Below are positions 50,969 through 62,797 of a DNA stretch of 64,000 bases, in pieces. Both the position numbers and the translations under genes were made by a program. Positions within the stretch are counted from its first letter, which is position 1, and each line of letters opens with the position of its first letter. The stretch comes from Streptomyces amritsarensis (GTDB taxonomy: Bacteria > Actinomycetota > Actinomycetes > Streptomycetales > Streptomycetaceae). The DNA is taken from positions 1 through 64,000 of the forward strand of contig NZ_MQUR01000023.1 of assembly GCF_001953875.1 (NCBI RefSeq). Direction: 5' to 3'. Under the pieces are notes generated by a model. The model worked only from the letters and a program-made list of their open reading frames with translations, had not been told where the DNA came from and did not search any database.

Positions 50969-52228
50969 CTACAGGCCGACCTCGCGCATCAGCATGCCGA
51001 CCTCGGTGTTGGTCAGGCGGCGCAGCCAGCCGGACTTCTGGTCGCCCAGCTCGATCGGGCCGAAGGAGGTCCGGACGAGCTTGTCGACGGGGAAGCCCGC
51101 CTCGGAGAGCATGCGGCGCACGATGTGCTTGCGGCCCTCGTGGAGGGTCACCTCGACCATGTAGTTCTTGCCGACCTGGTCCAGGACGCGGAAGTTGTCG
51201 GCGCGGGCCCAGCCGTCCTCGAGCTCGATGCCGTCCTTGAGGCGCTTGCCGATGTCGCGCGGCAGCGAGCCGGTGATCGCGGCGACGTAGGTCTTCTTCA
51301 CGCCGTACTTCGGGTGCGTCAGGCGGTGGGCCAGCTCACCGTGGTTGGTGAGCAGGATGATGCCCTCGGTCTCGGTGTCCAGCCGGCCGACGTGGAAGAG
51401 GCGCGTCTCGCGGTTGTTGACGTAGTCGCCCAGGCACTGGCGGCCGTCCGGGTCCTCCATGGTGGAGACGACACCGGCCGGCTTGTTCAGCGCGAAGAAC
51501 AGGTACGACTGGGTGGCGACGGTCAGGCCGTCCACCTTGATCTCGTCCTTCGGCTGGACGCGCTTGCCCTGCTCGGTGACGATCTCGCCGTTGACCTCGA
51601 CGCGGGCCTGCTCGATGAGCTCCTCGCAGGCGCGGCGCGAGCCCATGCCGGCGCGGGCGAGGACCTTCTGCAGCCGCTCACCCTCCTGCTCGGCCCCGGG
51701 GAAGGTCTTCGGAGTCTTGATCACGGGCTTGTCGGCGTACCGGTCGCGCACGCGCTCCTCGATGCGCGCGTCCAGCTCGCGCGGGCGGGACTGGCCGCTG
51801 CGGCTGCCCGGACCGCGGCGCGGGCCGCCGGCGCCGCCGATGCCGGGGGTCTTGGAGGCCTTGGGGCTGCCCTTGGCACCACCGCGCGCGGCCGCACCGC
51901 GGGCGCCGCGGGTGCGCTCACCCTCGGGGCCCACGTCGTAGCGGCGCTCCTCGGGGCGCGGGTTGCGGGGGCGCTGGGGAGCCTGGTCGCGGTCACGGTC
52001 CCGCGAGCCGCCCTGGCCGCCTTGGCCACCCTGGCCGCCCTGGCCGCCGCGGTAGCCGCCGCCACCGCCGGAGCCGGAGCCGCCGCGGTAGCCACCGCCG
52101 CTGCCCGAGCCGGAGCCGCGGTAGCCACCGCCGCCGCCGGAGCCGCCGCCACGGGCGCTACCGCGCCCGCCGCCGCCGGAGCCGCCGCTGTTCCTGTTGC
52201 CACCGTTGCCGTTGCCGCTGCTTCGCAT
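50969..52228 (-). CDS. rluB: 23S rRNA pseudouridine synthase RluB-like, with Gly-rich extension
   Basis: A 419-residue enzyme. The first ~160 residues are disordered Gly/Ser/Arg (GGYRGGSGSGGGGGYRGG, GQGGQGGQGG), common in Streptomyces copies. An S4 domain (GERLQKVLARAGMGSRRACEELI) and the RsuA/RluB catalytic domain follow, with catalytic Asp in FHVGRLDTETEGIILLTNHG. It modifies a uridine of 23S rRNA near the peptidyl-transferase centre. ATG 52228 overlaps the scpB stop by one base (TGATG). Confidence 0.92.
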   Translation of the reverse strand: MRSSGNGNGGNRNSGGSGGGGRGSARGGGSGGGGGYRGSGSGSGGGYRGGSGSGGGGGYRGGQGGQGGQGGQGGSRDRDRDQAPQRPRNPRPEERRYDVGPEGERTRGARGAAARGGAKGSPKASKTPGIGGAGGPRRGPGSRSGQSRPRELDARIEERVRDRYADKPVIKTPKTFPGAEQEGERLQKVLARAGMGSRRACEELIEQARVEVNGEIVTEQGKRVQPKDEIKVDGLTVATQSYLFFALNKPAGVVSTMEDPDGRQCLGDYVNNRETRLFHVGRLDTETEGIILLTNHGELAHRLTHPKYGVKKTYVAAITGSLPRDIGKRLKDGIELEDGWARADNFRVLDQVGKNYMVEVTLHEGRKHIVRRMLSEAGFPVDKLVRTSFGPIELGDQKSGWLRRLTNTEVGMLMREVGL

Positions 52229-52860
52229 CAAAGTTCCGTCGTCTTGTCGTCTTCATCGGTGTCCGGTGCGTCCGGATCGAACGACGGCACACCTTCTTGC
52301 GTCTCGGCTTCGATCGCGTCCGCCTCGGGGAGGAAGGGCGCGAGCTCCGGGAGCTCGTCCAGGCCGCGCAGGCCCATCCGCTCCAGAAAGTAGTTCGTCG
52401 TCCTGTATAGGATCGCACCTGTTTCGGGTTCCGTCCCCGCCTCCTCCACCAGACCGCGCTGGAGGAGGGTCCGCATGACCCCGTCGCAGTTGACTCCGCG
52501 CACGGCGGAGACCCGCGACCGGCTCACCGGCTGGCGGTACGCGACGACCGCCAGGGTCTCCAGCGCCGCCTGCGTCAGCCGGGCCTGCTGGCCGTCCAGG
52601 ACGAAGGCCTCGACGGCCGGGGCGTACTGCGCGCGGGTGTAGAACCGCCACCCGCCCGCGACGAGCCGCAGCTCGAAGCCCCTGCGCGCGGCCGTGTACT
52701 CGTCGGCGAGCTCCCGCAGCGCGTCCGCCACCTCGCGCGGGGTGCGCTCCAGCACCTTGGCGAGGTGCGCCTCGGTCGCGGGCTCGTCCACGACCATCAG
52801 GACGGCCTCCAGGGCCGGCTTCAGTTCCAGTGCGGCCACCGCGCCGCCGTCGCCGCTCAA
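52228..52860 (-). CDS. scpB: Segregation and condensation protein ScpB
   Basis: A 210-residue subunit of the SMC-ScpAB condensin. Two winged helices are seen: LKPALEAVLMVVDEPATEAHLAKVL and LDGQQARLTQAALETLAVVAYRQPVSRSRVSAVRGVNCDG. A TTG start at 52860 is chosen because it overlaps the scpA stop (TTGA) and has GGAGG seven bases upstream; GTG 52839 is the alternative. Confidence 0.92.
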   Translation of the reverse strand: MSGDGGAVAALELKPALEAVLMVVDEPATEAHLAKVLERTPREVADALRELADEYTAARRGFELRLVAGGWRFYTRAQYAPAVEAFVLDGQQARLTQAALETLAVVAYRQPVSRSRVSAVRGVNCDGVMRTLLQRGLVEEAGTEPETGAILYRTTNYFLERMGLRGLDELPELAPFLPEADAIEAETQEGVPSFDPDAPDTDEDDKTTEL

Positions 52861-53888
52861 TCCTTCGCCTCCACGATCTGGTCGAACTCGTCGGTCACGG
52901 TCGGCATGCCGTCGCCGTCCCCGCCGCTCCAGCGCACGGTGAGGGTCCGCAGGGCCTCCTCCTGGTCGAGGGCGACCGCCTTCTCCCGGTAGAGCTCCAG
53001 GAGCGCCAGGAAGCGCGCCACGACGGTGAGGGTGTCCTCGGCGTCCTCGGTGAGCTCCTGGAAGGTGGCCTCGCCGCGAGCCTTCAGCATCCGCACGACG
53101 ACGCCGGCCTGCTCGCGCACGCTGACGAGGGGCGCGTGGATGTGGTCCACGTACACCTCGGGCTTGGCCTTCGGCTGCATGGCCTTGACGGCGAGCCGGG
53201 CGAACCCCTCGGCGCCGATGCTGATGACGACGTCGGGCAGCAGGTCGGCGTGGTGCGGCTCCAGGCCGACCGTGCGGGGGTAGCGCCGGCCCTCGATCTG
53301 CGCCCGCCGCTCGAAGATCTCGGCGATCTGCTTGTAGGCGCGGTATTGCAGCAGGCGCGCGAAAAGCAGGTCGCGGGCCTCCAGGAGGGCGAGGTCGGCC
53401 TCGTCCTCGACCTCGGCCACCGGCAGCAGCCGGGCGGCCTTCAGGTCGAGCAGGGTGGCGGCGACGACGAGGAACTCGGTGGTCTGGTCGAGGTCCCAGT
53501 CGGGCCCCATGGCCCGGATGTGCGCCATGAACTCGTCGGTGACCTTGGACAGCGCCACCTCGGTGACGTCGAGCTTGTGCCGGGAGATCAGCTGGAGCAG
53601 CAGGTCGAAGGGCCCCTCGAAGTTGTCGAGCCGCAGCGTGAACCGCCCGTCGCCCCCGGGGGCGGTGGCGCTCCCGCCCTGGCCCGGCCCCGCCCCCTCG
53701 GCACGCCCTGCCGCGTCCGCGGCCCCGGCGCCGTCGGCCGGCCCGGCCGGATCCCCGGTCTCGGCGGCCTGGCCCGTGGCGGGGGCCTCGGCGGCCGCCG
53801 GTTCGGACACCGGGGCCTCGGCGGCGGCACCCGGCCCGCGTCCCAGGCTCCGGCGGGCCGGGCGGGCGGCGTGGTGATCGGGGGGCAT
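52857..53888 (-). CDS. scpA: Segregation and condensation protein ScpA (kleisin)
   Basis: A 343-residue kleisin that bridges SMC heads. The core begins FTLRLDNFEGPFDLLLQLISRHKLDVTEVALSKVTDEFMAHI, and the C-terminal winged helix ends ...LTVRWSGGD. About 80 N-terminal residues are Ala/Pro/Gly-rich and unconserved; ATG 53888 is therefore uncertain. With parA, scpB and rluB it forms the conserved actinobacterial segregation cluster, here separated from its parA neighbour by ~550 bp and the repeat element. Confidence 0.92.
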   Translation of the reverse strand: MPPDHHAARPARRSLGRGPGAAAEAPVSEPAAAEAPATGQAAETGDPAGPADGAGAADAAGRAEGAGPGQGGSATAPGGDGRFTLRLDNFEGPFDLLLQLISRHKLDVTEVALSKVTDEFMAHIRAMGPDWDLDQTTEFLVVAATLLDLKAARLLPVAEVEDEADLALLEARDLLFARLLQYRAYKQIAEIFERRAQIEGRRYPRTVGLEPHHADLLPDVVISIGAEGFARLAVKAMQPKAKPEVYVDHIHAPLVSVREQAGVVVRMLKARGEATFQELTEDAEDTLTVVARFLALLELYREKAVALDQEEALRTLTVRWSGGDGDGMPTVTDEFDQIVEAKD

Positions 53889-53943
53889 GGCGGTCCAGGT
53901 GGCTACGGAAAGGAAAGAACGGCAGGTCGAACACGGGAAGCCT

Positions 53944-54107
53944 AAGGGCTGTCCCGTGATCCCCGGTGGATCAGCGCACGGCGTCAGATGCGGTGCATCG
54001 CAAGGCGGAGGAGCGTCCTCGTACTGGGCGTATGCGGGCGTTCCGACAACGCAGCGAGGTGCCGCGGCTGTCGTCGCGCGCCCGCCGGGGATTACGGGAC
54101 AGCCCTT
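53944..54107. repeat. MITE-like inverted-repeat element, copy 2
   Basis: A 164-bp element. Its ends AAGGGCTGTCCCGTGATCCC and GGGATTACGGGACAGCCCTT pair over about 24 bp. Inside, GGTGCATCGCAAGGCGG (from 53992) and CCGACAACGCAGCGAGGTGC (from 54043) repeat the core of the copy at 3313-3477 with spacing within one base. The terminal sequences differ between the copies although the symmetry is the same, so each copy keeps its own matching ends. Confidence 0.78.
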
Positions 54108-54320
54108 GGGCCCCGGCCGAACGATTCCCCGCCCGGCGGGCCGGGACGGTGGGCCCGCCGCCCCCGCACCGCGCGGCGAGCCGCCGGCGCCCAGGCGTCC
54201 CGGTGCGGCCGGGAGCCGCCACCGGTACCACCGGGCGTCCCCGGCAGGCTGCTCCGCGCGTACGGTGCCCCCACCGGCGGTCCGGCTGCGTGAGCGGACC
54301 GGCGGCAGCCCCGCACGCGG

Positions 54321-54355
54321 CGAGAGGCCGCCGACGGCAGGTCGGCGGCCTCTCG
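54321..54355 (-). terminator. Terminator of the parA operon
   Basis: A perfect 15-bp stem (CGAGAGGCCGCCGAC / GTCGGCGGCCTCTCG) with a 5-base loop lies 80 bases beyond the stop of the parA-linked gene. Confidence 0.8.
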
Positions 54356-54435
54356 GCGAAGCATCGGGCGCGGCAGCGGCGCCGGCCACCACCTGCGCGG
54401 CACCCGGGGTCCGGCCGAGCGGCGCCGCAGGGGGT

Positions 54436-54975
54436 TCAGCGGCCGCGGAGGCGGCGGACCAGGATGCTGGCGTCCCCCCGGGACTCCAGGTCGGCCAGGA
54501 CGACCGCCACCGCCTCGCGGACGATGCGGCCGCGGTCGACGGCCAGGCCGTGCTCCCCGCGCAGCACCAGGCGCGCGTGCTCGAGGTCCATCAGTTCCTC
54601 GGCGGAGACGTAGACGGTGATCTTCTCGTCGTGCCGTTCGCGGCCGCTGGGCCGCCGGTTCGCACCGCGGCCCTGGCCCTTGCCCCGCCGGGTCGCCCCG
54701 GCCGGGGCGGAAGCCGCCCCGGCGGCCGGGCCGGCCTGGCTGACAGAACCTTCCTGCGGTCGCCGCGGCTGCCCCACCACGGGGCCGTCCGCCTGCGTAC
54801 CGGCCTCAGCCTCCCGGCTGCGGCCCTCTCCCGCCGTGCCACCGGCCGGAGCGGCCGAGTGTTCCGCGGCGGATGCCTCGTCGGCCCCGCGGCGCGGCGA
54901 GGACGACTGGAGCGCCATCCCCCCGGTCGTACGGAACAGTTCGTCGGCGCCGGGCAGACTCACTCGGCGTGACAC
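54436..54975 (-). CDS. parA-linked hypothetical protein, ribbon-helix-helix-like end
   Basis: A 179-residue protein. Residues 1-110 are Ala/Gly/Pro-rich and disordered after MSRRVSLPGADELF. The last ~65 residues are ordered: ITVYVSAEELMDLEHARLVL and VDRGRIVREAVAVVLADLE, a strand-helix-helix pattern like small ribbon-helix-helix DNA-binding partners of ParA. GTG 54975 is chosen for GGAGGTG upstream; it overlaps parA by 16 bp. No ParB is nearby, so it may be the partner of this ParA; that is inference. Confidence 0.68.
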   Translation of the reverse strand: MSRRVSLPGADELFRTTGGMALQSSSPRRGADEASAAEHSAAPAGGTAGEGRSREAEAGTQADGPVVGQPRRPQEGSVSQAGPAAGAASAPAGATRRGKGQGRGANRRPSGRERHDEKITVYVSAEELMDLEHARLVLRGEHGLAVDRGRIVREAVAVVLADLESRGDASILVRRLRGR

Positions 54976-56120
54976 CGGGCGAGCACCTCCCTGGCCAGCT
55001 GGCGGTAGGCGGCGGCGCCGACGGAGTTGGACGCGTACGTCGTGATCGGCTCACCGGCGACCGTGGTCTCCGGGAAGCGCACCGTCCGGCCGATGACCGT
55101 GTGGTAGACGTGGTCGTCGAAGGCCTCGACGACACGCGCCAGCACCTCGCGGCTGTGCACCGTACGGGAGTCGTACATGGTGGCGAGGATGCCGTCGAGC
55201 TCCAGCTCGGGGTTGAGCCGCTCCTGCACCTTCTCGATGGTCTCGGTCAGCAGCGCCACGCCGCGCAGTGCGAAGAACTCGCACTCCAGCGGGACGATGA
55301 CCTTGTGAGCCGCCGTCAGGGCGTTCACGGTCAGCAGACCGAGCGAGGGCTGACAGTCGATCACGATGTAGTCGTAGTCGGCCATCAGGGGCTTCAGCGC
55401 CCGTTGCAGGGTGGACTCGCGCGCGACCTCGCTGACCAACTGCACTTCCGCAGCGGACAGGTCGATGTTGCTCGGCAGCAGGTCCATGTTGGGGACCGCC
55501 GTCTTGAGCAGCACCTCGTCGGCCGACATGCCCCGCTCCATGAGCAGGTTGTAGACCGTCAGGTCGAGTTCCATCGGGTTCACGCCGAGGCCCACGGACA
55601 GTGCGCCCTGCGGGTCGAAGTCGACGAGCAACACGCGGCGCCCGTACTCGGCGAGCGCGGCACCCAGGTTGATCGTCGACGTGGTCTTGCCCACGCCGCC
55701 CTTCTGGTTGCACATCGCGATGATCTTCGCCGGACCGTGGTCGGTCAGCGGACCCGGGATCGGGAAGTACGGCAGCGGGCGTCCGGTCGGGCCGATCCGC
55801 TCACGGCGCTGGCGGGCAGCGTCGGGGGCGAGGGTGGCCGCGTACTCGGGGTCCGGTTCGTACTCCGCGTCGGGGTCGTAGAAGTGCCCCTCGGGCACAT
55901 TGTCGTAGTCGGCGAATCCCGTGGGCGTATCGCCGCTCAGGTCGCCGGCCCTGGAGTTCACGTCTAGGCCGTCCATGCTCTTTTGGGGCGTCGTCATGTG
56001 CTGGTGGTTTGCGAAGGTGCGTACTGCGACGGAGCCGACAGCTTCGAGCCCGGCAGGACTCTGGCCCCGCTCAGGGACGCCTGCTCCACCACCCCCAGGA
56101 GTAAATGTCGACTTATTCAC
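54960..56120 (-). CDS. parA: ParA-family chromosome-partitioning ATPase (ScpAB-linked)
   Basis: A 386-residue deviant Walker ATPase. After a ~95-residue acidic extension come CNQKGGVGKTT, LLVDFDPQGALSVGLGVNPMEL and YIVIDCQPSLGLLTVNALTAA. It corresponds to the second actinobacterial ParA, encoded next to scpAB rather than next to parB at oriC. GTG 56120 has AGGAGG 11 bases upstream and begins like its Streptomyces homologues. Confidence 0.92.
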   Translation of the reverse strand: MNKSTFTPGGGGAGVPERGQSPAGLEAVGSVAVRTFANHQHMTTPQKSMDGLDVNSRAGDLSGDTPTGFADYDNVPEGHFYDPDAEYEPDPEYAATLAPDAARQRRERIGPTGRPLPYFPIPGPLTDHGPAKIIAMCNQKGGVGKTTSTINLGAALAEYGRRVLLVDFDPQGALSVGLGVNPMELDLTVYNLLMERGMSADEVLLKTAVPNMDLLPSNIDLSAAEVQLVSEVARESTLQRALKPLMADYDYIVIDCQPSLGLLTVNALTAAHKVIVPLECEFFALRGVALLTETIEKVQERLNPELELDGILATMYDSRTVHSREVLARVVEAFDDHVYHTVIGRTVRFPETTVAGEPITTYASNSVGAAAYRQLAREVLARCHAE

Positions 56121-56446
56121 AAGTCGTCTTACCTCCTCGGACGTGACCAGGACACTTATCGATAGGTCAGCGTGGCACCATGCCGACGGTTGGCGACTCT
56201 ATGGCGTGTCACCACCCAGCGGCAACACAATCCGCCGGACCCGGCACGATGTGTCGGCAACCGAACACCACTCTGTCAAGGGCGTCCGCGCCGTCACCGC
56301 GAAGTTTCGCGGGTGCGCGAAAGGGTTAAAGGGTTACGTTCGAGGCGAGTTGAGCGGGCTCTCGGGGCCGTCGGCAAACGCGTCCGGCCGGACCTTGCGG
56401 GCAAGGTCCGGCCGGATACGTGAGATTGACGTCAGTCGTTGACGGG
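56121..56446. other. Intergenic region: parA promoter and ald terminator
   Basis: The ~265 bases above parA are AT-richer than average and carry TTATCGATAGG near 56155-56166; promoter elements are likely but I cannot fix them. The ald terminator occupies 56383-56416. Confidence 0.5.
56383..56416 (-). terminator. Terminator of ald
   Basis: A perfect 16-bp inverted repeat (TCCGGCCGGACCTTGC / GCAAGGTCCGGCCGGA) with a 2-base centre lies 30 bases after the ald stop. Confidence 0.85.
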
Positions 56447-57562
<1,116 letters not shown>

Positions 57563-57643
57563 CGTCGATCACGGTCCTTGACTCAGGGGGAAATAACGGG
57601 GCACTTCCATACATACCCGCCCACAAGAGTGCGCAACGGGATG

Positions 57644-57663
57644 CACCACGAGATGACGTGGTG
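57644..57663. promoter_or_regulatory. Inverted repeat upstream of ald
   Basis: CACCACG and CGTGGTG, separated by 6 bases, lie about 82 bases upstream of the ald start. This could be an operator for an Lrp/AldR-type activator; no regulator gene is adjacent. Confidence 0.4.
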
Positions 57664-57715
57664 AAGCCAGTTTAATGAAGGATGAGTCGCTGTCTAGCCT
57701 TGCAAACCAATAATC

Positions 57716-59692
57716 TCAGTCGGATCCACTGCGGATTTCGCAGGCAGCGGGGTCGTCTCCCAGCAATCTGTCCGCTGCGGAGCGGTGCAGTCTCGCAGCC
57801 GCCGGGTCCCCGAGCCTGTCCAGCGTGTCGGCCAGCCGGACCTGCAGCGCGGCCTGAAGCCGCTGGTCGCCGGCCCGGCGCGCCAGCTCCACCGCCTCGC
57901 GGCAGGTGTGCAGGGATTCCTCGGGCCGGCCGGCGTACTCCTGGATCCGCGCCATCTCGCTCAACGCCTTGGCCTGGCCCGGGACATCGGCCAGTTTCCG
58001 GTAGCCCGCGGCCGCGGCCCGCCAGCTGCGCAGCGCGTCCCCGTAGCGGCCCGCGTAGGTGTGCACGTTCCCCAGCCGTCCGTACAGCCGGGCCTCGTCC
58101 GCACGCTCCCCGCGCGAGAGGGCCTGGGCGAGCGCCCGGCCGAACCAGTCGGAGGCCCGGTGCCAGTCCGCCAGCTCCTGGTAGGCACCGCCTACGGATT
58201 CCATCGCGCGGCCCGTCGCGTACGGGTCGTTCGCGGCCCTTCCGGCGTCCAGGGCGGCCCGGTAGCGCTCCAGGGCCTCCTGGGTCCGGCCGGTCTCGGC
58301 GTCCAGGTCGGCCAGGTTCAGCAGCGCCGCGGCCTGCTCCCGGTGCAGGCCCCGGCGCTCGGCCACGTCCAGGACCAGGCGGTGCAGCCCGTACAGCTCG
58401 GGGGCGGCCTCCGCGGTGCCGCGGTGGTCCGCGAGGGCCCGTACGAGGGCGGCCACCAGCCGGCGGGCCAGGGTGTCCAGCTCGCCGTCGGCCACCGCCA
58501 GGGAGGCGGCCGCGGTCAGCGCCGGGAGCCGGGTGTCCAGCCAGAGGGCGGCGGCCCGCCGGTCGGGGAATCGCAGGGCGCGCGGGAGGCCGTCCAGCAG
58601 CTCCTGGAGCTCGGAGTCGGGGTCGTCGCCCTCGGCGGCGGCCATGGCCCGGCAGGAGTGCAGCAGCCGGACGGTCCGCTCCAGCATCCGGGCCCGCGCC
58701 AGCTGGACCTCGGCGGGGCGCTCCTTGGCCTCCAGCAGTGCCTGGAGCATCGGCGCCAGGCTGCCCGGCAGCAGGAACAGGCCGTCGGGGGCGTGCCGGA
58801 CGAGTCCCAGCCCGGCGAAGTCGTCCAGCGTGGACTGCGCGGCGGCCACGGAGCAGCCGGCCAGCGCGGAGGCGGTGTGCGAGTCGACGAGGCCGGCCGG
58901 GGCGAGCGGCAGCAGGCGCAGGGTGCGCTGGGCGGGCTGCGGCAGGGAGTCGTACACGAGCCGGAAGGCGCGGCCGAGCGGGCCGCCGGCACCGGCGGGC
59001 ATGTCGTGGAGCTGTTTGGCCACGTCGGCGACGGCGGCCTTGGGGCGGGCCGCGAGCCAGCCGCCGGCGAGTTCGAGGGCTGCGGGCTGGCCCCCGCACG
59101 CCTCCGCGAGGGATTCGGCGGCCCGCGGGTCGGCGGTGATGCGGGTGTCGCCGATGCGGCGGGCGAGCATCCCGACGGCGGAGGCGGTGTCCAGGCCGCC
59201 GAGGGTGCAGGGGCGCACGTCGGGGATGCCGGTGAGCGGGCCCTCGGCGGTGACCACGACGAGGCATTCCGGGGTGTCCGGGAGCAGGGCGTCGACCTGG
59301 TGCGGATCGGCCGCGTCGTCGATCAGGATGATCGCCTTGCGCTCCTGGAGGGCGGTGCGCAGGACGGAGCTGAGCTCGTCCTCGCCGGCGCCGGGCGGGG
59401 TGCTGCGTCCCAGGCCCGCCAGCAGGCCGCGCAGGGCGCGCTCGGTGGCCACGGTCTCGCCGCCGGGGGCGGTGAGCCTGGTGCGCAGCACCCCGTCGGG
59501 GTACTGGTCGGCGATCTCGCGCACGAACGTCTCCGCGAGCGCGGTCCGGCCGGATCCGGGGCGTCCGGCGACGAGCAGCACCCGCGCGCGGGGAGCCTTG
59601 GCCTTGCGGCCGGAGAGGGTGTCGAGCCCGGTGCGCGCGATGTCCTCGCGCAGCTCCTTGAGTTCACGCCGCCGCCCGACGAAATCCGTCAC
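57716..59692 (-). CDS. NB-ARC-like ATPase with TPR repeats
   Basis: A 658-residue signalling-type ATPase. MTDFVGRRRELKELRE precedes a P-loop AGRPGSGRTALAETF (about 42-56; Arg-Thr instead of Lys-Ser/Thr) and Walker B AIILIDDAAD. Winged-helix and helical parts follow, and TPR units run from about 430 (LNLADLDAETGRTQEALERYRAAL, ARLYGRLGNVHTYAGRYGDALRSW). There is no DNA-binding or TIR domain and no AfsR-like N-terminus. The P-loop lacks lysine, so nucleotide handling may be altered. Confidence 0.82.
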   Translation of the reverse strand: MTDFVGRRRELKELREDIARTGLDTLSGRKAKAPRARVLLVAGRPGSGRTALAETFVREIADQYPDGVLRTRLTAPGGETVATERALRGLLAGLGRSTPPGAGEDELSSVLRTALQERKAIILIDDAADPHQVDALLPDTPECLVVVTAEGPLTGIPDVRPCTLGGLDTASAVGMLARRIGDTRITADPRAAESLAEACGGQPAALELAGGWLAARPKAAVADVAKQLHDMPAGAGGPLGRAFRLVYDSLPQPAQRTLRLLPLAPAGLVDSHTASALAGCSVAAAQSTLDDFAGLGLVRHAPDGLFLLPGSLAPMLQALLEAKERPAEVQLARARMLERTVRLLHSCRAMAAAEGDDPDSELQELLDGLPRALRFPDRRAAALWLDTRLPALTAAASLAVADGELDTLARRLVAALVRALADHRGTAEAAPELYGLHRLVLDVAERRGLHREQAAALLNLADLDAETGRTQEALERYRAALDAGRAANDPYATGRAMESVGGAYQELADWHRASDWFGRALAQALSRGERADEARLYGRLGNVHTYAGRYGDALRSWRAAAAGYRKLADVPGQAKALSEMARIQEYAGRPEESLHTCREAVELARRAGDQRLQAALQVRLADTLDRLGDPAAARLHRSAADRLLGDDPAACEIRSGSD

Positions 59693-59845
59693 GGATCCGC
59701 TCCTCTCACTGCCTTCGGATGGCGAGCGTAGTTCACGCAGAGCGACGGCCCGTGTGGAGCGCGGCGGGTAAATCCCCCGATCGGATCAGCGGATGGTCCG
59801 CTTTTTCACCGCCCCGGCCGTGCGGGCCGAGGCGGGAAACGCCCC

Positions 59846-59878
59846 CGCCCGCCCGGCGCCGGCCCTGCCGGGCGGGCG
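59846..59878 (-). terminator. Hairpin after the NUDIX gene
   Basis: A perfect 12-bp stem (CGCCCGCCCGGC / GCCGGGCGGGCG) with a 9-base loop lies downstream of the NUDIX gene stop on the minus strand. Confidence 0.6.
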
Positions 59879-59960
59879 GGCGTCGCGCGGCCGGCCTTCC
59901 GCCGTTGCCCGGGGCTCCGCCCGGGACCCGGCAGCCGCGCCCCGGGCGGGGAGCCGCCGG

Positions 59961-60593
59961 CTACGCCTCGTACGGCCGGGCCGGCCACGGTGCGAGGGCC
60001 GGGCGCAGGGCGTCGACACCGCCCTCGCGGGCCAGGGCGGCGGACAGCGCCAGCACCCCGGCCACCAGCCCCGGGTTGCCGAGCTCGCCCGCCAGGATGC
60101 CCTCTACCAGCTCCGCCAGCGGGACCCAGGCCACCTCCATGTCCGCCTCCTCCGAGTCGGACTCGCGGTAGCGCTCGCCGTCCGCCTCCGAGACGCCCCG
60201 CGCCAGGAAGACCCGGATCGCCTCGTCCGACCCGCCCGGCGAGGCGTAGAAGTCGACCAGCACCCGCCAGTCCTCCGCCTTGGCGTGGGCCTCCTCGTAG
60301 AGCTCGCGCTGCGCGCCGAGCAGCGGGTTCTCGCCGGGGACGTCCAGCAGTCCGGCCGGCAGCTCCCACAGCCGGCGCCGCACCGGGTGCCGGTACTGGC
60401 TGAGGACCAGCACCCGCCCTTCCCCGTCCAGGGCGAGCACGCACACCGAGCCGGGGTGGACCTGGTAGTCGCGGCGGGCGGTCGAGCCGTCGGGCATGCG
60501 GACCTCGTCGGAGTCCACCGCCGTCTTCGCGCCCTGGAACGGCCGCCGGGTCGACAGCGTCTCCCAGGATTCCGCCGTGTCCTTGATGTTCAT
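59961..60593 (-). CDS. NUDIX hydrolase, ADP-ribose pyrophosphatase type
   Basis: A 210-residue hydrolase. WELPAGLLDVPGENPLLGAQRELYEEAHA is the NUDIX box, although the second Gly position and final Glu are followed by Ala-His rather than the usual Thr-Gly. YRHPVRRRLWELPAG and FYASPGGSDEAIRVFLARGV are typical of ADP-ribose pyrophosphatases (NudF type), which turn ADP-ribose into AMP and ribose 5-phosphate. Directly downstream of pyrG, with a terminator between. Confidence 0.88.
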   Translation of the reverse strand: MNIKDTAESWETLSTRRPFQGAKTAVDSDEVRMPDGSTARRDYQVHPGSVCVLALDGEGRVLVLSQYRHPVRRRLWELPAGLLDVPGENPLLGAQRELYEEAHAKAEDWRVLVDFYASPGGSDEAIRVFLARGVSEADGERYRESDSEEADMEVAWVPLAELVEGILAGELGNPGLVAGVLALSAALAREGGVDALRPALAPWPARPYEA

Positions 60594-60621
60594 GCCCCGA
60601 AGCCCTCCACAACGCGCGACA

Positions 60622-60650
60622 GCCGGGATACGGATCTTCCGTACCCCGGC
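60622..60650 (-). terminator. Terminator of pyrG
   Basis: A 13-bp stem with one G-U pair (GCCGGGATACGGA / TCCGTACCCCGGC, 3-base loop) lies 24 bases after the pyrG stop and before the NUDIX start. Confidence 0.75.
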
Positions 60651-60674
60651 CGTCTACGTTATGCGGTCAGGCTC

Positions 60675-62327
<1,653 letters not shown>

Positions 62328-62797
62328 CGCCAAGAGGGGGCTCCCGTGGTCGCGAAGTGAGGTGCGTCCGGCGCCGGCCGCCGTCGATCCGGAAGGGTCT
62401 CAGGGGGCGCCGAAGCTGCGGTTTCGGGGCCCCTGATTCGCACAGGCAGACCACCGGTCCACGGGGTACCAGCCTATCAGCGCCCGGGCCGGTCCGCCTC
62501 CGGCCACGCGCCGTCGACGGCTCGTAGCAGAGCGCCGAAGTGGGCCGGGGCGGAGATCCGCCGACTCACCCGTTCGGCCGAACGGCATGGCCCGCGGCCT
62601 GAAGAAGATCACTAGGGTGCCGTCATATCCTGCTCGGATATTGCACACATCACCGCCGGGCAGTCCGTCGGACGGCCTAACCGGGCCGATATACGGAATC
62701 ATGGGCTCACGCGGAGATCCCCGCACACAGGAGACCGCGCAAACGCGCATTGCAAGCGCCCTTCGGGGCGGACGTGGCCGTTCGACTGGAGATGCAC
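62328..62797. other. Divergent intergenic region between pyrG and the GH15 gene
   Basis: About 470 bases with no supported gene. It should contain the pyrG promoter and leader and the GH15 promoter. Near 62610-62700 the sequence is less GC-rich. No riboswitch or clear attenuator was identified. Confidence 0.45.

Larger units (their letters stand above)
53889..54435. other. 547-bp interval holding the second MITE-like element
   Basis: No gene is seen. The element at 53944-54107 fills the part next to scpA. GC-rich DNA without ribosome-binding sites follows, then the terminator at 54321-54355. Confidence 0.65.
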
